From Chrysophaeum taylorii (Eukaryota; Sar; Pelagophyceae; Pelagomonadales; Pelagomonadaceae): DNA of 64,000 nt. Below, in pieces: positions 34,251-44,858 of this stretch. The notes beneath the pieces are model-generated. The model was not told where the DNA came from, made no database searches, and saw only the letters and a list, made by a program, of their open reading frames with translations. Within the stretch, counting starts at the first letter, position 1. Each line of letters opens with the position of its first letter. The translations under genes were made by a program, and so were the position numbers. The stretch spans positions 1 to 64,000 of the forward strand of contig JAQMWT010000042.1 of assembly GCA_029834535.1 (NCBI GenBank). Direction: 5' to 3'.

Positions 34251-35621
34251 ATGGTAGGCCAGAGGATCATCGACTTAGCGTCGCGGGATGTGGCCGTGCT
34301 GACGATGGAGACGCTGACGAAGGTGGTGGCGAATCAGATGCGAGCCGCGCCCTTTCTCCAGGAAACGCTGCCTTGCCTGATGGCTCGAATGGCGCTGAGC
34401 CTCGACAGTGCCCCCACGTCGCTGTCTTCGTTGCCGGCGCTCGGGCTCTTGCGAGACTGGTACGGCGAATCGGCCGAGTTGATCCTCGCGTGCGAGCGTC
34501 TGCCCGCGTCAGAGTGGCGGACGCGGCCATCGCGCACCTTCTGCGAGCGCGAGGAGAAGTTCGCTAAAACGCTCGAGGAGATTCGCGTCAAGGGCAGACA
34601 AGTCAGGGAATCGCTCGTCGCCGCCACCTCGGCAACTGGCGGCTTGTGGCGGCGGAACGTTACCGCCGCTGTGGAGATCGACGCCTTCCTCGAGACGTTC
34701 TACGCGAAACGCCTCACGTTGCGGCTTCTCATGGGACAGTACGCTGCTTGCCGGCGCGAATGGCGCGACGACTGCGCGCCAATAGCAGCAGAGCATTCGA
34801 TGGACTCCTTCCTGCGGCGCAACGACAAGGCCCTCGAGTCGTCGGGGACCTTGTCGGGGTACTTGAGGTCGACCTTCGACCAGCTGGACGTCAACAAGGA
34901 CGGGACCCTCGATTCCGAAGAGCTTTCGACGGCCCGCAGTCTCTACGAAAAAATAGAACCCCTGCGCGGCCTCGACCGCAAGCCCTCGGTCCTCGGGCTG
35001 GTCGACATGGAGATGTCACCCTTCGACGTCGCGGTTCAGGCGGTCGCGGACGTCCAAGCCGAGTGCAGAATGTCCGAGTTTCGTCGCGCGCCGCCCTTCA
35101 CTATGTACGGTCGCGGTAAGGGCGAGACGATGCCCTACCTTCCACGCCACTTGTACAAAATCTTGAGGGACGTCCTGCGAAACGCGGCCAAGGCAACCCT
35201 GGAGAAATACGAAAAAGACGAAATGCCAGCCATTAAAGTTGTTATCTCGGACGCCGAAGGTCAGAACGACGTCGTCATTAAGTGCGCCGACGAGGCTGGC
35301 GGCATCCCGCGCTCGAAGGTCCGCACAATCTTCTCCTTTGCGCAGACGTCGGCCACCGAGAAGGAGATCACCTCCGTTCTGGCTGACCAGGCGCTCTGCC
35401 GTTCTTTGGGCGACTTGGAACCCTCCAAAGCACATCCCCTCAACATGTCGCCCGCCCACCGGGTCATCGGGACCCACCGGGTTGGCGGCCACGGCCTCCC
35501 AATCTCGCGCCTCTACGCGAGATATTTCGACGGTGACCTCAGAATCAGATCCATGCAGGGCTACGGCACGGACGCCTACATCTTCATCTCCCGCGTCGCA
35601 CAAAACGTCCTTCCAACCTGA
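34251..35621 (+). CDS. PDK: Mitochondrial pyruvate dehydrogenase kinase-like protein with an inserted EF-hand
   Basis: The 456-residue protein belongs to the PDK/BCKDK family, which phosphorylates the E1 subunit of mitochondrial 2-oxoacid dehydrogenases and so switches them off. Residues 5-175 form the helical N-terminal domain (LRDWYGESAELI, FYAKRLTLRLLMGQY). A canonical EF-hand loop, DVNKDGTLDSEE, sits at 213-224 within an extra segment of about 70 residues. The ATP-binding domain follows: N-box HLYKILRDVLRNAAKATLE (Asn311), G1 box DEAGG (347-351) and G2 box GGHGLPISRLYARYF (412-426). Two family residues differ: the His of the usual NQH is Tyr164, and the N-box Glu is Asp307. The start is the first ATG in frame. 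No clear targeting peptide is seen, so an upstream exon is possible. No intron is apparent. Confidence 0.88.
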   Translation: MVGQRIIDLASRDVAVLTMETLTKVVANQMRAAPFLQETLPCLMARMALSLDSAPTSLSSLPALGLLRDWYGESAELILACERLPASEWRTRPSRTFCEREEKFAKTLEEIRVKGRQVRESLVAATSATGGLWRRNVTAAVEIDAFLETFYAKRLTLRLLMGQYAACRREWRDDCAPIAAEHSMDSFLRRNDKALESSGTLSGYLRSTFDQLDVNKDGTLDSEELSTARSLYEKIEPLRGLDRKPSVLGLVDMEMSPFDVAVQAVADVQAECRMSEFRRAPPFTMYGRGKGETMPYLPRHLYKILRDVLRNAAKATLEKYEKDEMPAIKVVISDAEGQNDVVIKCADEAGGIPRSKVRTIFSFAQTSATEKEITSVLADQALCRSLGDLEPSKAHPLNMSPAHRVIGTHRVGGHGLPISRLYARYFDGDLRIRSMQGYGTDAYIFISRVAQNVLPT

Positions 35622-35639
35622 TTGATTCTTTTTCGAAAT

Positions 35640-36160
35640 GTTCTTTTTTTTCTTTTTTGGGGGGGGTTCGGTCTCTCTCTCTTTTGGGGAAACTTATCGG
35701 GGGTTCGGTCTCTCTCTCTTTTGGGGAAACTTATCCCCGACATTAGCCTGAAATAGTCGATTACTCGACCTAGGTCCACGACGTTGTTTGAACCGTGATG
35801 TCCAATCTCGTCGCAAAACTCGCGAGAACTTAGAATATAGTCGAGCTCCTCGGCACCAGCAATGCGACAATCCGGGTCTTTTTTACTCTGGTAGGGTCGG
35901 ATAAGGAGCGCGGGGGTCACCTGCCCAGCCACTTGAAGACAACGCGGCCTAAAACGCGCAGCCGGCCTAAAACGCGCAGCCGGCCTAAAACGCGCAGGTT
36001 TTTTTGTCCGTCCCTCCGCCCGTCCGTCCGTCCGTCCGTCGGTCGGTCGGTCGTCAAGTTGACCCAACATGATGCCGGTTTTATCTTGGAAGAACCACGC
36101 CGATTTCGAGAATCTACTCGGGAGTGAGATACTTATACACCTTTGATCGGGGGTTCAAAG
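35640..36160. repeat. Intergenic tandem repeats downstream of the kinase
   Basis: Contents are a T-rich stretch, a 48-base unit (gggttcggtctctctctctt) repeated about twice, a 20-base unit (cggcctaaaacgcgcagc) repeated about three times near 35944-35999, and a GTCC/GTCG tetranucleotide run at 36007-36053. The minus strand near 35745-35890 reads AEELDYILSSREFCDEIG, which could be a coding remnant. I do not recognise it. Confidence 0.6.
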
Positions 36161-36360
36161 TTTGGGCGTTAGACCGAGGGGACATTTTACGCATACCTAT
36201 CTACGCCCGTCAGGCACATTCCTCCTACCCCACAAACCCACGCACATCCTTTGTGCACTAAACACCCCCCCCCTCTTAGCAGTCGACCTTTTAAAGACAT
36301 TTTATATCCCCTTGGATATTAGACTGCGCTTTTTGTTTGCGCGCTGGGGCTATTAATTCT
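36160..36360 (-). repeat. Reverse copy of the GTCGAC-box tandem repeat
   Basis: The block around tcttagcagtcgaccttttaaa, with the C-rich and hatched GTGT-type flank, is the reverse complement of the repeats at 21500-21900. It is a single copy. Confidence 0.55.
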
Positions 36361-36429
36361 AGTGTCATGGTCATGATTTCCGCTGGGCATCCTCGGGCGA
36401 GAGGCCGGCGTCGGTGAACGCAGCTATAC

Positions 36430-37610
36430 GACATCGTCCTAGTCATCAACATCCATCGCGTCCTCCTCCTCATCATCATCCTCGTCGTCGTATTCGTTGT
36501 CCTCAGACATGAAGCACCAGGAAGCCGGCTTGGAGCTGTTGAAGAAGGCGGGGCAGTTCGCGTGGTGCCACCCGCTGATTTCAACCGTGTCGTCATAGGA
36601 AACGAAGATTCAACCCAGCCCGAGTTTATTGCGACCGTCCTTGGTGTTCTCGTCGGATACCGCCTCGATGGTGCCGGGCATCCAGTAGCAGCTCGGGCGT
36701 CCCCACAACTCCCTGAGAACCTCGACGCGTGACCCGACCAACGCCGTGTCGATTGTCGGTAGCATCGAGCTGCCAGTCGTTTTCCGCGCCTTCTTCCTCG
36801 GGTGGCGAGAGGCTCGACATTCCTCAAACTTGGCCTCGAGATCGTCAACGCTTTGGTGTCGCCTTGCGTCGAGTTTCGAGTCGCGGTCCCGAGCACTTGC
36901 AGCTGCCGTCGACGCTCGCCCGGAACGAAACCGCCGCCTCGGCGACCAATTCGCGGGAGTTGGTCTTGATTTGGTCGTAGGCGTACTTGAGATGCGTGGT
37001 GAGGAATTCGACGTTAACCTTGGAACCGGCCCGGTCGATCGTCGGGAGTAGGACTTCGGTTTGAGGTCGTCCATGTCCATGCCCGTGCCTTACCTCTCAA
37101 TGTTTGCATCGAGGACGTTCGACCGCGCAGCGTCCCTATGAAGCTGCTCGAGTGCCGCGTCGAGTCGCCTGTTGACCGTCGAGAGATAAGTCCTCCCGAA
37201 GAGGGCATGCTCGTCGACGACAGGGTCGACTTTCGTGGCCTCAAAGGCCCTGGCGTAGTCGTTCACACGGCGCTCAAGGGCCCGCCTTCTCGACAGACGC
37301 GGAGGCGCGACAAACGATGGTGCTCCATCGCCGCCTCCCGGCTAGTGGCAGCCTGCGACTTGCGGTTCTGCCGACCACGATGAGCCGCCTCCATCATCGC
37401 TCATTGAACGTCGTCGCTGAGCGCGGCGAGGCGTCCTCCGCCAACTCGATCGCGGACCGTTCTTTCGTCATACGACCAGCGACCTCGTCGGCGACGCGTC
37501 ACCGGCGCTTGGCCGAAAAATTCGTGGCGGCGCGTTCGAAATTGTGGTCCCGTTGGCGCGAGACGACCCCGGCGCAGCTTTCGACGCTCATGTTGAAGAA
37601 GGCGGCGTTG
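36430..37610 (-). pseudogene. Decayed host-like gene with a Tudor/Agenet-like C-terminus
   Basis: Clear protein-like stretches lie in more than one minus-strand frame. In order they are YARAFEATKVDPVVDEHALF with RTYLSTVNRRLDAALEQLH (about 37250-37110), VNVEFLTTHLKYAYDQIKTN (about 37016-36955), SVDDLEAKFEECR (about 36860), GSRVEVLRELWGRPSCYWMP (about 36735-36675), then IFVSYDDTVEISGWHHANCP and an acidic tail ending DAMDVDD. An in-frame TGA precedes IFVSYDD (about 36613-36611), and the frame changes near 36900. The spacing of RVEVL, WMPGTIEAVSD and VSYDD resembles an SH3-like Tudor or Agenet fold. A GTAAGG after NIER could be a splice donor. Pseudogene and multi-exon gene with sequence errors both remain possible. 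Confidence 0.4.
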
Positions 37611-37614
37611 TTAT

Positions 37615-37950
37615 TGTGGCGGAAACTCCCGCCTCCTAAGGCTTACCCCTCCTTTAGCCCCCCCCCTTATCAGGGGCACCCTACTCCGTTCTGATGATGT
37701 CAGTTTTCTCTATGACATCATCTTCTTTTTCCGTGACATGTGTCACCCTGATTTCTGTGATTCGAGAGTATCTTAATCATAAAGCAACAGCCGATCCTCA
37801 AGTTGTGAGGACCAGGCACGGAAGTTGTTTGTGGTTGTGTGGCGAGCGAACGGCCTTCCTCGTCCAGTGACTCGATCAAGAGCGCGGACGTGAGCGGCGA
37901 GCCTATATTCGAAGGTGAGCCAGGTAGGCATAATTTCTTGTTACGCCACA
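37615..37950 (+). repeat. 5' LTR of G3 (336 bp)
   Basis: It begins TGTGGCGGAAACTCC and ends TTACGCCACA, with perfect inverted tips TGTGGC and GCCACA. Only the outer parts resemble the G1 LTR. The boundary is set by the primer-binding site and by homology of the leader to G1. Confidence 0.7.
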
Positions 37951-37952
37951 GG

Positions 37953-37972
37953 TGGTGGAGGAATACGAGATT
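37953..37972 (+). other. Probable primer-binding site of G3
   Basis: TGGTGGAGGAATACGAGATT lies two bases after the LTR. Its complement ends in CCACCA and resembles a tRNA 3' end. It is close to, but not the same as, the G1 site. Confidence 0.5.
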
Positions 37973-38499
37973 CGAGCGACCATATCGGTCGCAGCGGACG
38001 AGTGCATCTTGCATTCTCTACACGGTCCGGACAAGCCGTGCGCGCCCTGATCAAGCGCACCGACGAAGAGTTCGAGAGGGACCATCGCCGTGGGAAAGAT
38101 CCCCGGCCGGATACGTTAGTCGTCGGAGGTGACGACGCGCGGATCGGTTCGAGCCGACGCGCAACCCGGGTACCGCTGCCGCAAGCGAGCGGAGTGAGAT
38201 CGCAACTCACGGAGGCATTGTTTGCCGGGCAGATACGGATTCTGCCGCCCACCGGAACTGATAGATCAGTCGGTGGAAGACGCACGCGACGACGATATTG
38301 CGCGTGACGAGGACGAGTGGAAGTCCCAGAGTCGTGGGAGCACGAGAACGACGACGACTCAACCTTCTTGGACCCGTTCAGACTTTGGCCGATTGGAGCG
38401 AGCCGAAGCCGACATGGAGGACGATGACGCTGCTGACGAGCAGATACGAGAACCTGAACCTCCAAGTCGTCCCGAGGGGACGAACGAGCGGAACGATGA

Positions 38500-40340
38500 T
38501 GATTAAGACGATGTTGATGATAATGATGATGATGAAGCTGCTACCGAAGACGATGACAATGAAGGAGAGCTGAACTACAACGGCGACGAACCGTTGGATG
38601 CGCCGCAGGCGAGGCAACCGACAGCTCAGTCAACACGTGCACGAAACATCGAAGCACCGATCATGAGCGAGATTTACGAGGCTCATCTACGCGAGTTACG
38701 CCGAGAAAACGAACGCGCGCAAGAGAGCACTCTGCAGCAGATAGAAGAAGAAAACAAACGGCGTGAACGGCTACGCCAGAAGGAGCTGGACGAGATTCGA
38801 GAGCAACTGCGGAAAGCAAACGCTCTGACGGAGGAACTCCACGATCAAGTACGGACACTGACCCGAGGGAGGGACGAATTACGTACGCCGAGTCGCTCGA
38901 GGCGAGCGAGCAGTCCGGGGTCCCGACCCGAGGAAGAGCCGCCGCCTACGCGAACACGCGTTAAAGTTAGGAAACCGCGCTACGACGACGATGATTACGA
39001 GACTAAGGAGGAGACGCGAGACGACGGGAAGGTCAACGACCAGAAGTTCCTCTTGGACTTCACGGACCGGTTCGCCAGCGCGTTAGCCAAGCATGATCGC
39101 AGCAAGGATCGGTCGGCGATCAACCTCCGGATTGAAGACTGAAACGTTTAAATTGGTTCTTGATGGTCGCGACCAGGACCAGTTCGATTTAGATGCAGAT
39201 GCCGTGATGAGTACGTTGGCCGACGACCATTACAGCATGGAAAGCTGCGGTATTTACTGCCGGTAAGCTTACGCGACACGGTCGTTCCGAGAGCACTTGA
39301 AGAAATACAAGGAAGAGTGCAAGGATCTCGACCATCCGGCGTTTTTTATTTACGTCGGGACGTCGACGATGACGAGTACGGTTCAGTGGTACGACGACTG
39401 CGACGACTGAACCGTACTCAGTGGTACGACGACTGCGACGACTGAACCGTGCTCGTCATCGTCGACGTCCCGACGTAAATAAAAAGACGCCGGATGGTCG
39501 AGATCCTTGCACTCTCCCTAATACTCATCGGTTCGCGGTTGCAAATAACGCGGCTCCCATGTTCATCCTTGTCGTGGGTCGAGAGGGAAAATCCACAATT
39601 CTTGCAATTGAGCTCGCACCCCTTTTTCGGATTCTCTTCTAATCGTAGCGATTCGTATTTCGTCTTCAGTGGTACGACGACTGCGACGACTGAACAGAGA
39701 GTACTGTATCAAGATTTTGAAATATTCCGATCGAGCTGCCCTTTGCCTATGACGACAGAGGAGCTACTACGAAAACTTCAGAATACGACCCTGGCTTCCG
39801 TTCCGAAAAGGCCTGGGGAACGCCATTTGCACACTTATTGCACCAAGTTCCAGAGCGAGGCGATGGCCTACTGCTCTGTGGCAAATCGAGACCTCAATGA
39901 TGCTGATATCATTTCTTATTTGATACGTGGACTGGAGTCCAGCGACTTACGATCCCGCGTGCGGACCATGCGCAGCGCGCACCCGACTACGTACGACACG
40001 TTTACGTCGACGTTGTCACTGATTACGCGGCTCGAGAACGATTACAAGACCGCGTTGGAAGAGCGGAACGACCGCAACTCGAAGAGCCCGTCGAACGGGA
40101 AATCGCAGAAACCGCCGCAGGGACGCGGAGGCCGAGCACTAGCCTCGGGACCGAAAGATAAGAAGACGAAATACGAATCGTTGCGATTAGAGGAGAATCC
40201 GGGAAAGTAGTACGAGCTCACATGCAAGAATTGTGGATTTTCCCTCTCGATCCACGACAAGGATGAACATGGGAGCCGCGTTATTTGCAACCGCGAGCCC
40301 GATGAGTATTATGTGGCGATGTGCAATTACATCGAAAACG
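38500..40340 (+). pseudogene. G3 Gag region
   Basis: The N-terminal part is acidic, with a strongly charged coiled coil near 38660-38860 (REQLRKANALTEELHDQV). A capsid-like part shares KPGERHLHTYCTKFQSEA-type sequence and RGLESSDLRSRVRTMRSAHP with G1. A zinc-finger-like segment follows. It is broken, with about four breaks, and includes an inverted duplication listed separately. Confidence 0.65.
39300..39670. repeat. Palindrome and inverted copy of Gag sequence in G3
   Basis: Arms of about 70 bases (around 39314-39382 and 39449-39520) are inverted copies of each other. The space between them holds a tandem repeat of ggtacgacgactgcgacgac. The following bases (about 39521-39670) are an inverted copy of 40158-40310. 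Confidence 0.7.
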
Positions 40341-40379
40341 ATAACCCCCCCCCCCTCTCGAGGCAGATGGGAGAGACGA

Positions 40380-41990
40380 CAGAAGGAGAATACCCAGTCG
40401 CGCGATGATGGCAGTTCGAATGCCACTCTCGGGTCGAGCGCCGCTCATGATATTCAGAGCTGGCTCAACGACATGGGCACGCAGCTGACCACGGTCATGG
40501 ATTCCGTGAAGCACTTGAAAGATGGACACAGCCGATCGCCGTCGGCACGACCGGGCCGTCGAGATAGCCGGAGCCCCCGACGCCGCGACAAGAGCCGCAG
40601 TCACAGCACGCGTTCGCGCCGACGGAAAGAACGCCGGAGCCCTAGCAGACATTCGCGCCGACGCCGGCGACGAATATCTCGCGACCGCGATTCGGACGGT
40701 GGACGTTTCCGAGAAGATTCGGGTCATTCGTCTGCTACGTTAGCGTTTACGACCCCTTGCGGTCAACAGTTACCATCAGGAGTGATGATGTACCCGAACA
40801 CGGACACCCGCTCCGACAACGCAGCCGACGCCCTTGCCGCGGCCGCATTCGAAGATCGTGCTCGCCCGCCGCCGGACGAGCCACCCACCGAAGTGCTGAC
40901 CGATCGTCGGTCTTTGGCACGAATTTACGAAGAGATGTCTAGCGATGAACTCGAAGAGTCGAGCGATGAACTCGAAGCTCCACGATACTGGGAGGACGAT
41001 TCGGACTCGGAAGACGACGAAGCCGCACCTTGTGAACTAGTGTCCTCGATTACGTTACTTGACGAGTCATCCAAGGACGACCCACCGTTTGTTTTTGACG
41101 AGGAAGCCCTCGACGCTATCGGCTTATCTTTTGATCCCCCCGAGATGACCTTTGGCGACCGGACTGGCAGTGAGCCAGACATGGATTTCTGCAGCGATAG
41201 CACGGATGATCATTCGACAGATGAGACGGTGACCATTGCGAGTGATGCAGAAGACGACCTTACGATAGAGTTGACGTCGGGGACGACGCCATCTTTTTCT
41301 GTGGACCCCCCCGAAACGGTTTCGGTTACGACGGATCGAGCCACGGATACACCGCCGGAAGAAAAGGATACGAAATCGGATAATGCGTCGGACGAGAAGC
41401 TACGTGCACGGCCCGAAGACGAAAGGGACGCTTCTCCGATTGAGCAATGCCCGGATTTGTCACCGCCAGAAGAAGAGAGCAGTGACGGCGTTGCCGGAGT
41501 CGAGCCGAATCCGACCGAAGAAGATGGATGTAAGAAGAAGATTAGCAGCGTTCTCGATTGGGACGAAGATGAGCCGACGTGGAACCTGCAGGATTGGTGG
41601 ACGAGAACTCGGACCTTCTTGCTAAAGAAGCCACTAGAACGACCGCTCAGCTACGGAATCGAAGCCGCAGCCGACATGGAGCCGATCGGCACCGACTGTG
41701 ACGATCAACCGATGGCGACTGAATCTACCGATGCATCCTGGAAAGACGAAATGAAGGAGTTATGGGAGAGGTCCTTTGCTTCCGAGAACGCCGAAGATCG
41801 GGATCCCCTACCAGCATTGATTCCATCCGAGATTGTCATGGAGGAAGAGCGGAAGCCACCAGATAAAGAGGCTGCCGCGAGCGCTGCGTCGATCACCCCG
41901 ACGACAGACGATACGAGAGCTCAAGCCGCGGTGTCGATGCCCAACCCCGGCCACGAGCGAGTCAGAGCCCAATGTTCTCTCACACTTCGT
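40380..41990 (+). CDS. G3 Arg/Ser-rich and acidic linker between Gag and protease
   Basis: The open stretch begins with a coiled-coil-like part (DIQSWLNDMGTQLTTVMDSV). An Arg/Ser-rich domain follows (about 40510-40690; RSPSARPGRRDSRSPRRRDK), resembling the RS domains of splicing factors. About 350 residues very rich in Asp, Glu, Ser and Pro come after. Such a segment is not a standard gypsy module. The basic RS part could bind RNA. The function of the acidic part is unknown. Confidence 0.6.
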
Positions 41991-42520
41991 TAACGCCGCG
42001 AGATGGCAAACTATTGAAGATGATTTGGTTACCCTCCGTTGTTTGGATACGGGTACTCTTACGTTTATGGCCTACCACATCTACAGGAATCGTGACGGAC
42101 CGAAATTCTCGACGACCATCGGTGTCGATGGAATGGCAAAATTTTCTTATATTTGCTGCGAAATGGTCAGAAAGTTGGCCAAAGATAAGTTGATTTTCGA
42201 TGAAGGCGAGCTTCCGATTAAGCGTAAGCAGTGCGGATCGGGGTTGAATACGACGACGATCTATCGTTGGATCGCGATCCGGGCTGCCCTCGCCGACGAC
42301 ATCGCTGCCCCCATTGTCGCTATTGTGGCCGACACCAATCATCTTTTCCTGTTGGGAGGGCGCGATATCCGAGTTTTAGGAGCCGTCATGGACAACCCCC
42401 ACGATCGGACCTGTTTTTATCGAACCCAAGTCGTCTACGGACGCAAGAAGATTAAAGTCAAGGGTGAACGAGTCGATGCACCCATTGTGACCTTTCGGTC
42501 TGTTTACGATCGAGACCCGA
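41990..42520 (+). CDS. G3 protease-like region
   Basis: The stretch has FSTTIGVDGMAKFSYIC near 42108-42160, then FLLGGRDIRVLGAVMDN near 42347-42400. The order D-G turn then LGxxD-like segment is that of gypsy retropepsins, but the usual DTG or DSG triad is not seen. It is the uninterrupted equivalent of the split G1 region. Confidence 0.5.
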
Positions 42521-42539
42521 TAACCGTGCCGATTTACAA

Positions 42540-44170
42540 TCATCAGCAAGACGCCTTTCGGCAGAGTCTCGACCTGGTCAAGACTCGAGTTTACGCTCGT
42601 CTGAGCACGATTAAAGATCACCGCAGCCCGCCGCCAGAACGAGCGGTAGCCTTGACGACGCGTGGACATTCTACGACCAAACTCTCCCCAGCTCCGGGAG
42701 AAGCCGCGCAGGAAGTTGTCGCTTACGCTGCGCGCACGCTACAAATCGAGCCCTGTCGAACTTGCAATTTACCGGTTATTTTGTCGAAGCCTATGGAAAA
42801 AGGACAGGTTCTTCGTCGCTACATTTGCTGAAAACGAGCAGCTGGGGATTGTCGAAGGGATGTGTTCTTCTTGCGAAGAGCACGACAAGTCATCTGCTCG
42901 CGTGGCTGTTACTTCCACGCAAGAAGTGCCAACGGTCGTCACTCAAGGCGAGGTTCTCGCAATTGGCGACATCGTTCGGTACGAAGATGAGTTGAGCGTT
43001 TCTACGATCAACGAGCTTACGAAAGAATGTGAAGAAGGGTACGACAAGGGGAGCCTTTCTTTCGCCGTTTCCGTCGCTAGTCACTTGACGCGCTGCGACG
43101 AATCTCCCCCGCCGATGTTGCTGAGCACGGCGCAGAAGGACGCTACAGCCGCTGCTGTGGACGAGTCCTCCCCCCAACGACCCAAGAGAGATGGCGATTT
43201 CGCTCGACGGTCTGAAGAAGATGAGAAAAAGTGCCGCGAGATCGCCGAAGCGGAGATCCGCCGCCGATACGAAAAGGTTCAGTGGCTTCCGATCACTTAT
43301 CGCAAGGTGGTGATGCTGCTCAGTGGAGCCGGAGGCAGCACTTTAGGTCACCAACGAGCCAACGAAATGTGTGGGGCGTCGTTCGAGTCGTGTTAGTACT
43401 CGATGCGTCGGACACCGCCAACAAGATCCACCGCAAGAATTTTCCGAATAATCCTGTGGTGCAGCACGCGCTTTGTGGACGCTATGTTACAACCTCACGG
43501 TTGATCGAATCTTATTTACCTTACGCGGAATGGCCGTCGTCGATGTGCATCGCGTCGCCACCCTGCGTCCACTCCGCTCTGTGCAACTTGACTTCCAGAG
43601 ATGTTGGGAAGGGAGTCATCGCCACCCACTGGGCGATGAAATTATGCAGGATGGCTGGTTTCTTCATGTGGTTGATAGTGCAGGAGGCCTCGATTATATC
43701 TTATGTTGCGCGTTTACACCCTTACGTGTACGTCGTCAATTTTTACGACATAACGCCCAGTTTGATGAGCTGTCGCGTGCGGTTGTTGGTTTCTAGCCAC
43801 CCGCTCCATTTACGCGCAGTTCCCAAGACTTGCAAGAATATGCAACAAGAGGTCGCCGCTGCGCTTGGCTACGCAGACGAACGGCATTTACTTCAGATGA
43901 ACAATTTAGGATCATCACGAGCCGCGACAGACGCAGCTTATACCGTTGCGCGTGTCCCACTTCGCATAGGACCGCACCGTCCCCATTGCAGATCTCTCAA
44001 TCTGAAAATGACTTCGGAGTTGCTGACGATGCCCCCTGATTTTGATTGGGCCGGCTTCTCCAGGACGACCTCGTTGAAGCACTTGGCGTCCGTCGTGCCA
44101 CCAGACACGATGGCTTTATTGGTACTCGATCTGCACAACTCTGTGACCATGGATTTTCGCTTGAGCGGCG
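42540..44170 (+). pseudogene. G3 linker and C5-cytosine methyltransferase-like domain
   Basis: The linker (about 42720-43000) matches that of G1. Methyltransferase-like motifs are MLLSGAGGSTLGHQRA (motif I, about 43312-43360), ASPPCVHSAL (motif IV, about 43554-43583), a motif VI-like WLIVQE, SCRVRLLVSS (motif VIII, about 43768-43797) and a motif IX-X tail (SLNLKMTSELLTMP, SVVPPDTMALL, about 43999-44118). The PPC core is kept. As in G1, ENV and the Gln of QxRxR are replaced. It is lightly broken. Confidence 0.75.
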
Positions 44171-44539
44171 AGGCTTTGCCGTCGGCGTTGAGTCCTGCAG
44201 ACCGACCGTTTGATTATTTGCAAATCGATGAAACCACCTTTCGTCACGTACAAGTTCCGCTGTTAAACACGCGCACACGTGTCGTAAGACGGGTGTCGAT
44301 TGATGATCTCCAAGATCGCACCAAATGGAAACCTCCAGAGGTGCCGTTGATTCCGCCTGCAACAGATGAGCCGGGGACGTCTCATGCTTCTTCTGCTGCC
44401 CCCCCCCCCCGGACAACCAAATTTGGACGTTCCGCCAGATCCTGAGCGAGATCGGGAACCGAAGATTAAGAGCGAACCGAGCGTTCGTGTCAAAGGCGAG
44501 AAGATCAACAAAAGTCACCCGGTAGTGAGACTAAAATAT

Positions 44540-44858
44540 GAGAAAAAGTTCGATGTGCCATGGAAAGATGCGCCGCGCGATGCTGATGGTGCACCACTGC
44601 CGCAAACTCCTGAGCATGTCAAGGATAACCCCGTTACGGAAGTGAAGATTCCTACGAAGGAAGAAGTTGACAAGGTTGTTCAGGAGCTTGGAATTCCTGA
44701 CAATCCGCACTTAGATGACGACGCGAAGCTGATGCTCCGTCATTGTGTGCAATATTCTTGGGCCTTTTTCGACCCGATTATGAGACCTGTGGACTCGCCT
44801 CATGTGTCTCTACAATTCAAAGACGCGAATCCGCGACCGATTAAGATGACGCCCTATC
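44540..44858 (+). pseudogene. G3 reverse transcriptase, N-terminal part
   Basis: The frame gives KFDVPWKDAPRDADGAPLPQ, HCVQYSWAFFDPIMRPVDSP and PRPIKMTPY, matching G1 at about 16976-17285. It stops at the copia LTR at 44859. Confidence 0.8.

Larger units (their letters stand above)
37615..44858 (+). mobile_element. Gypsy element G3, 5' part, with C5-methyltransferase domain
   Basis: The LTR, primer-binding site, leader, Gag, Arg/Ser-rich acidic linker, protease, methyltransferase and the start of reverse transcriptase are present. It is homologous to G1 throughout, but a separate lineage by LTR sequence. It ends inside reverse transcriptase, where the LTR of copia copy 2 begins, and no 3' LTR is found in the window. 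It is broken, with roughly six breaks. Confidence 0.82.
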
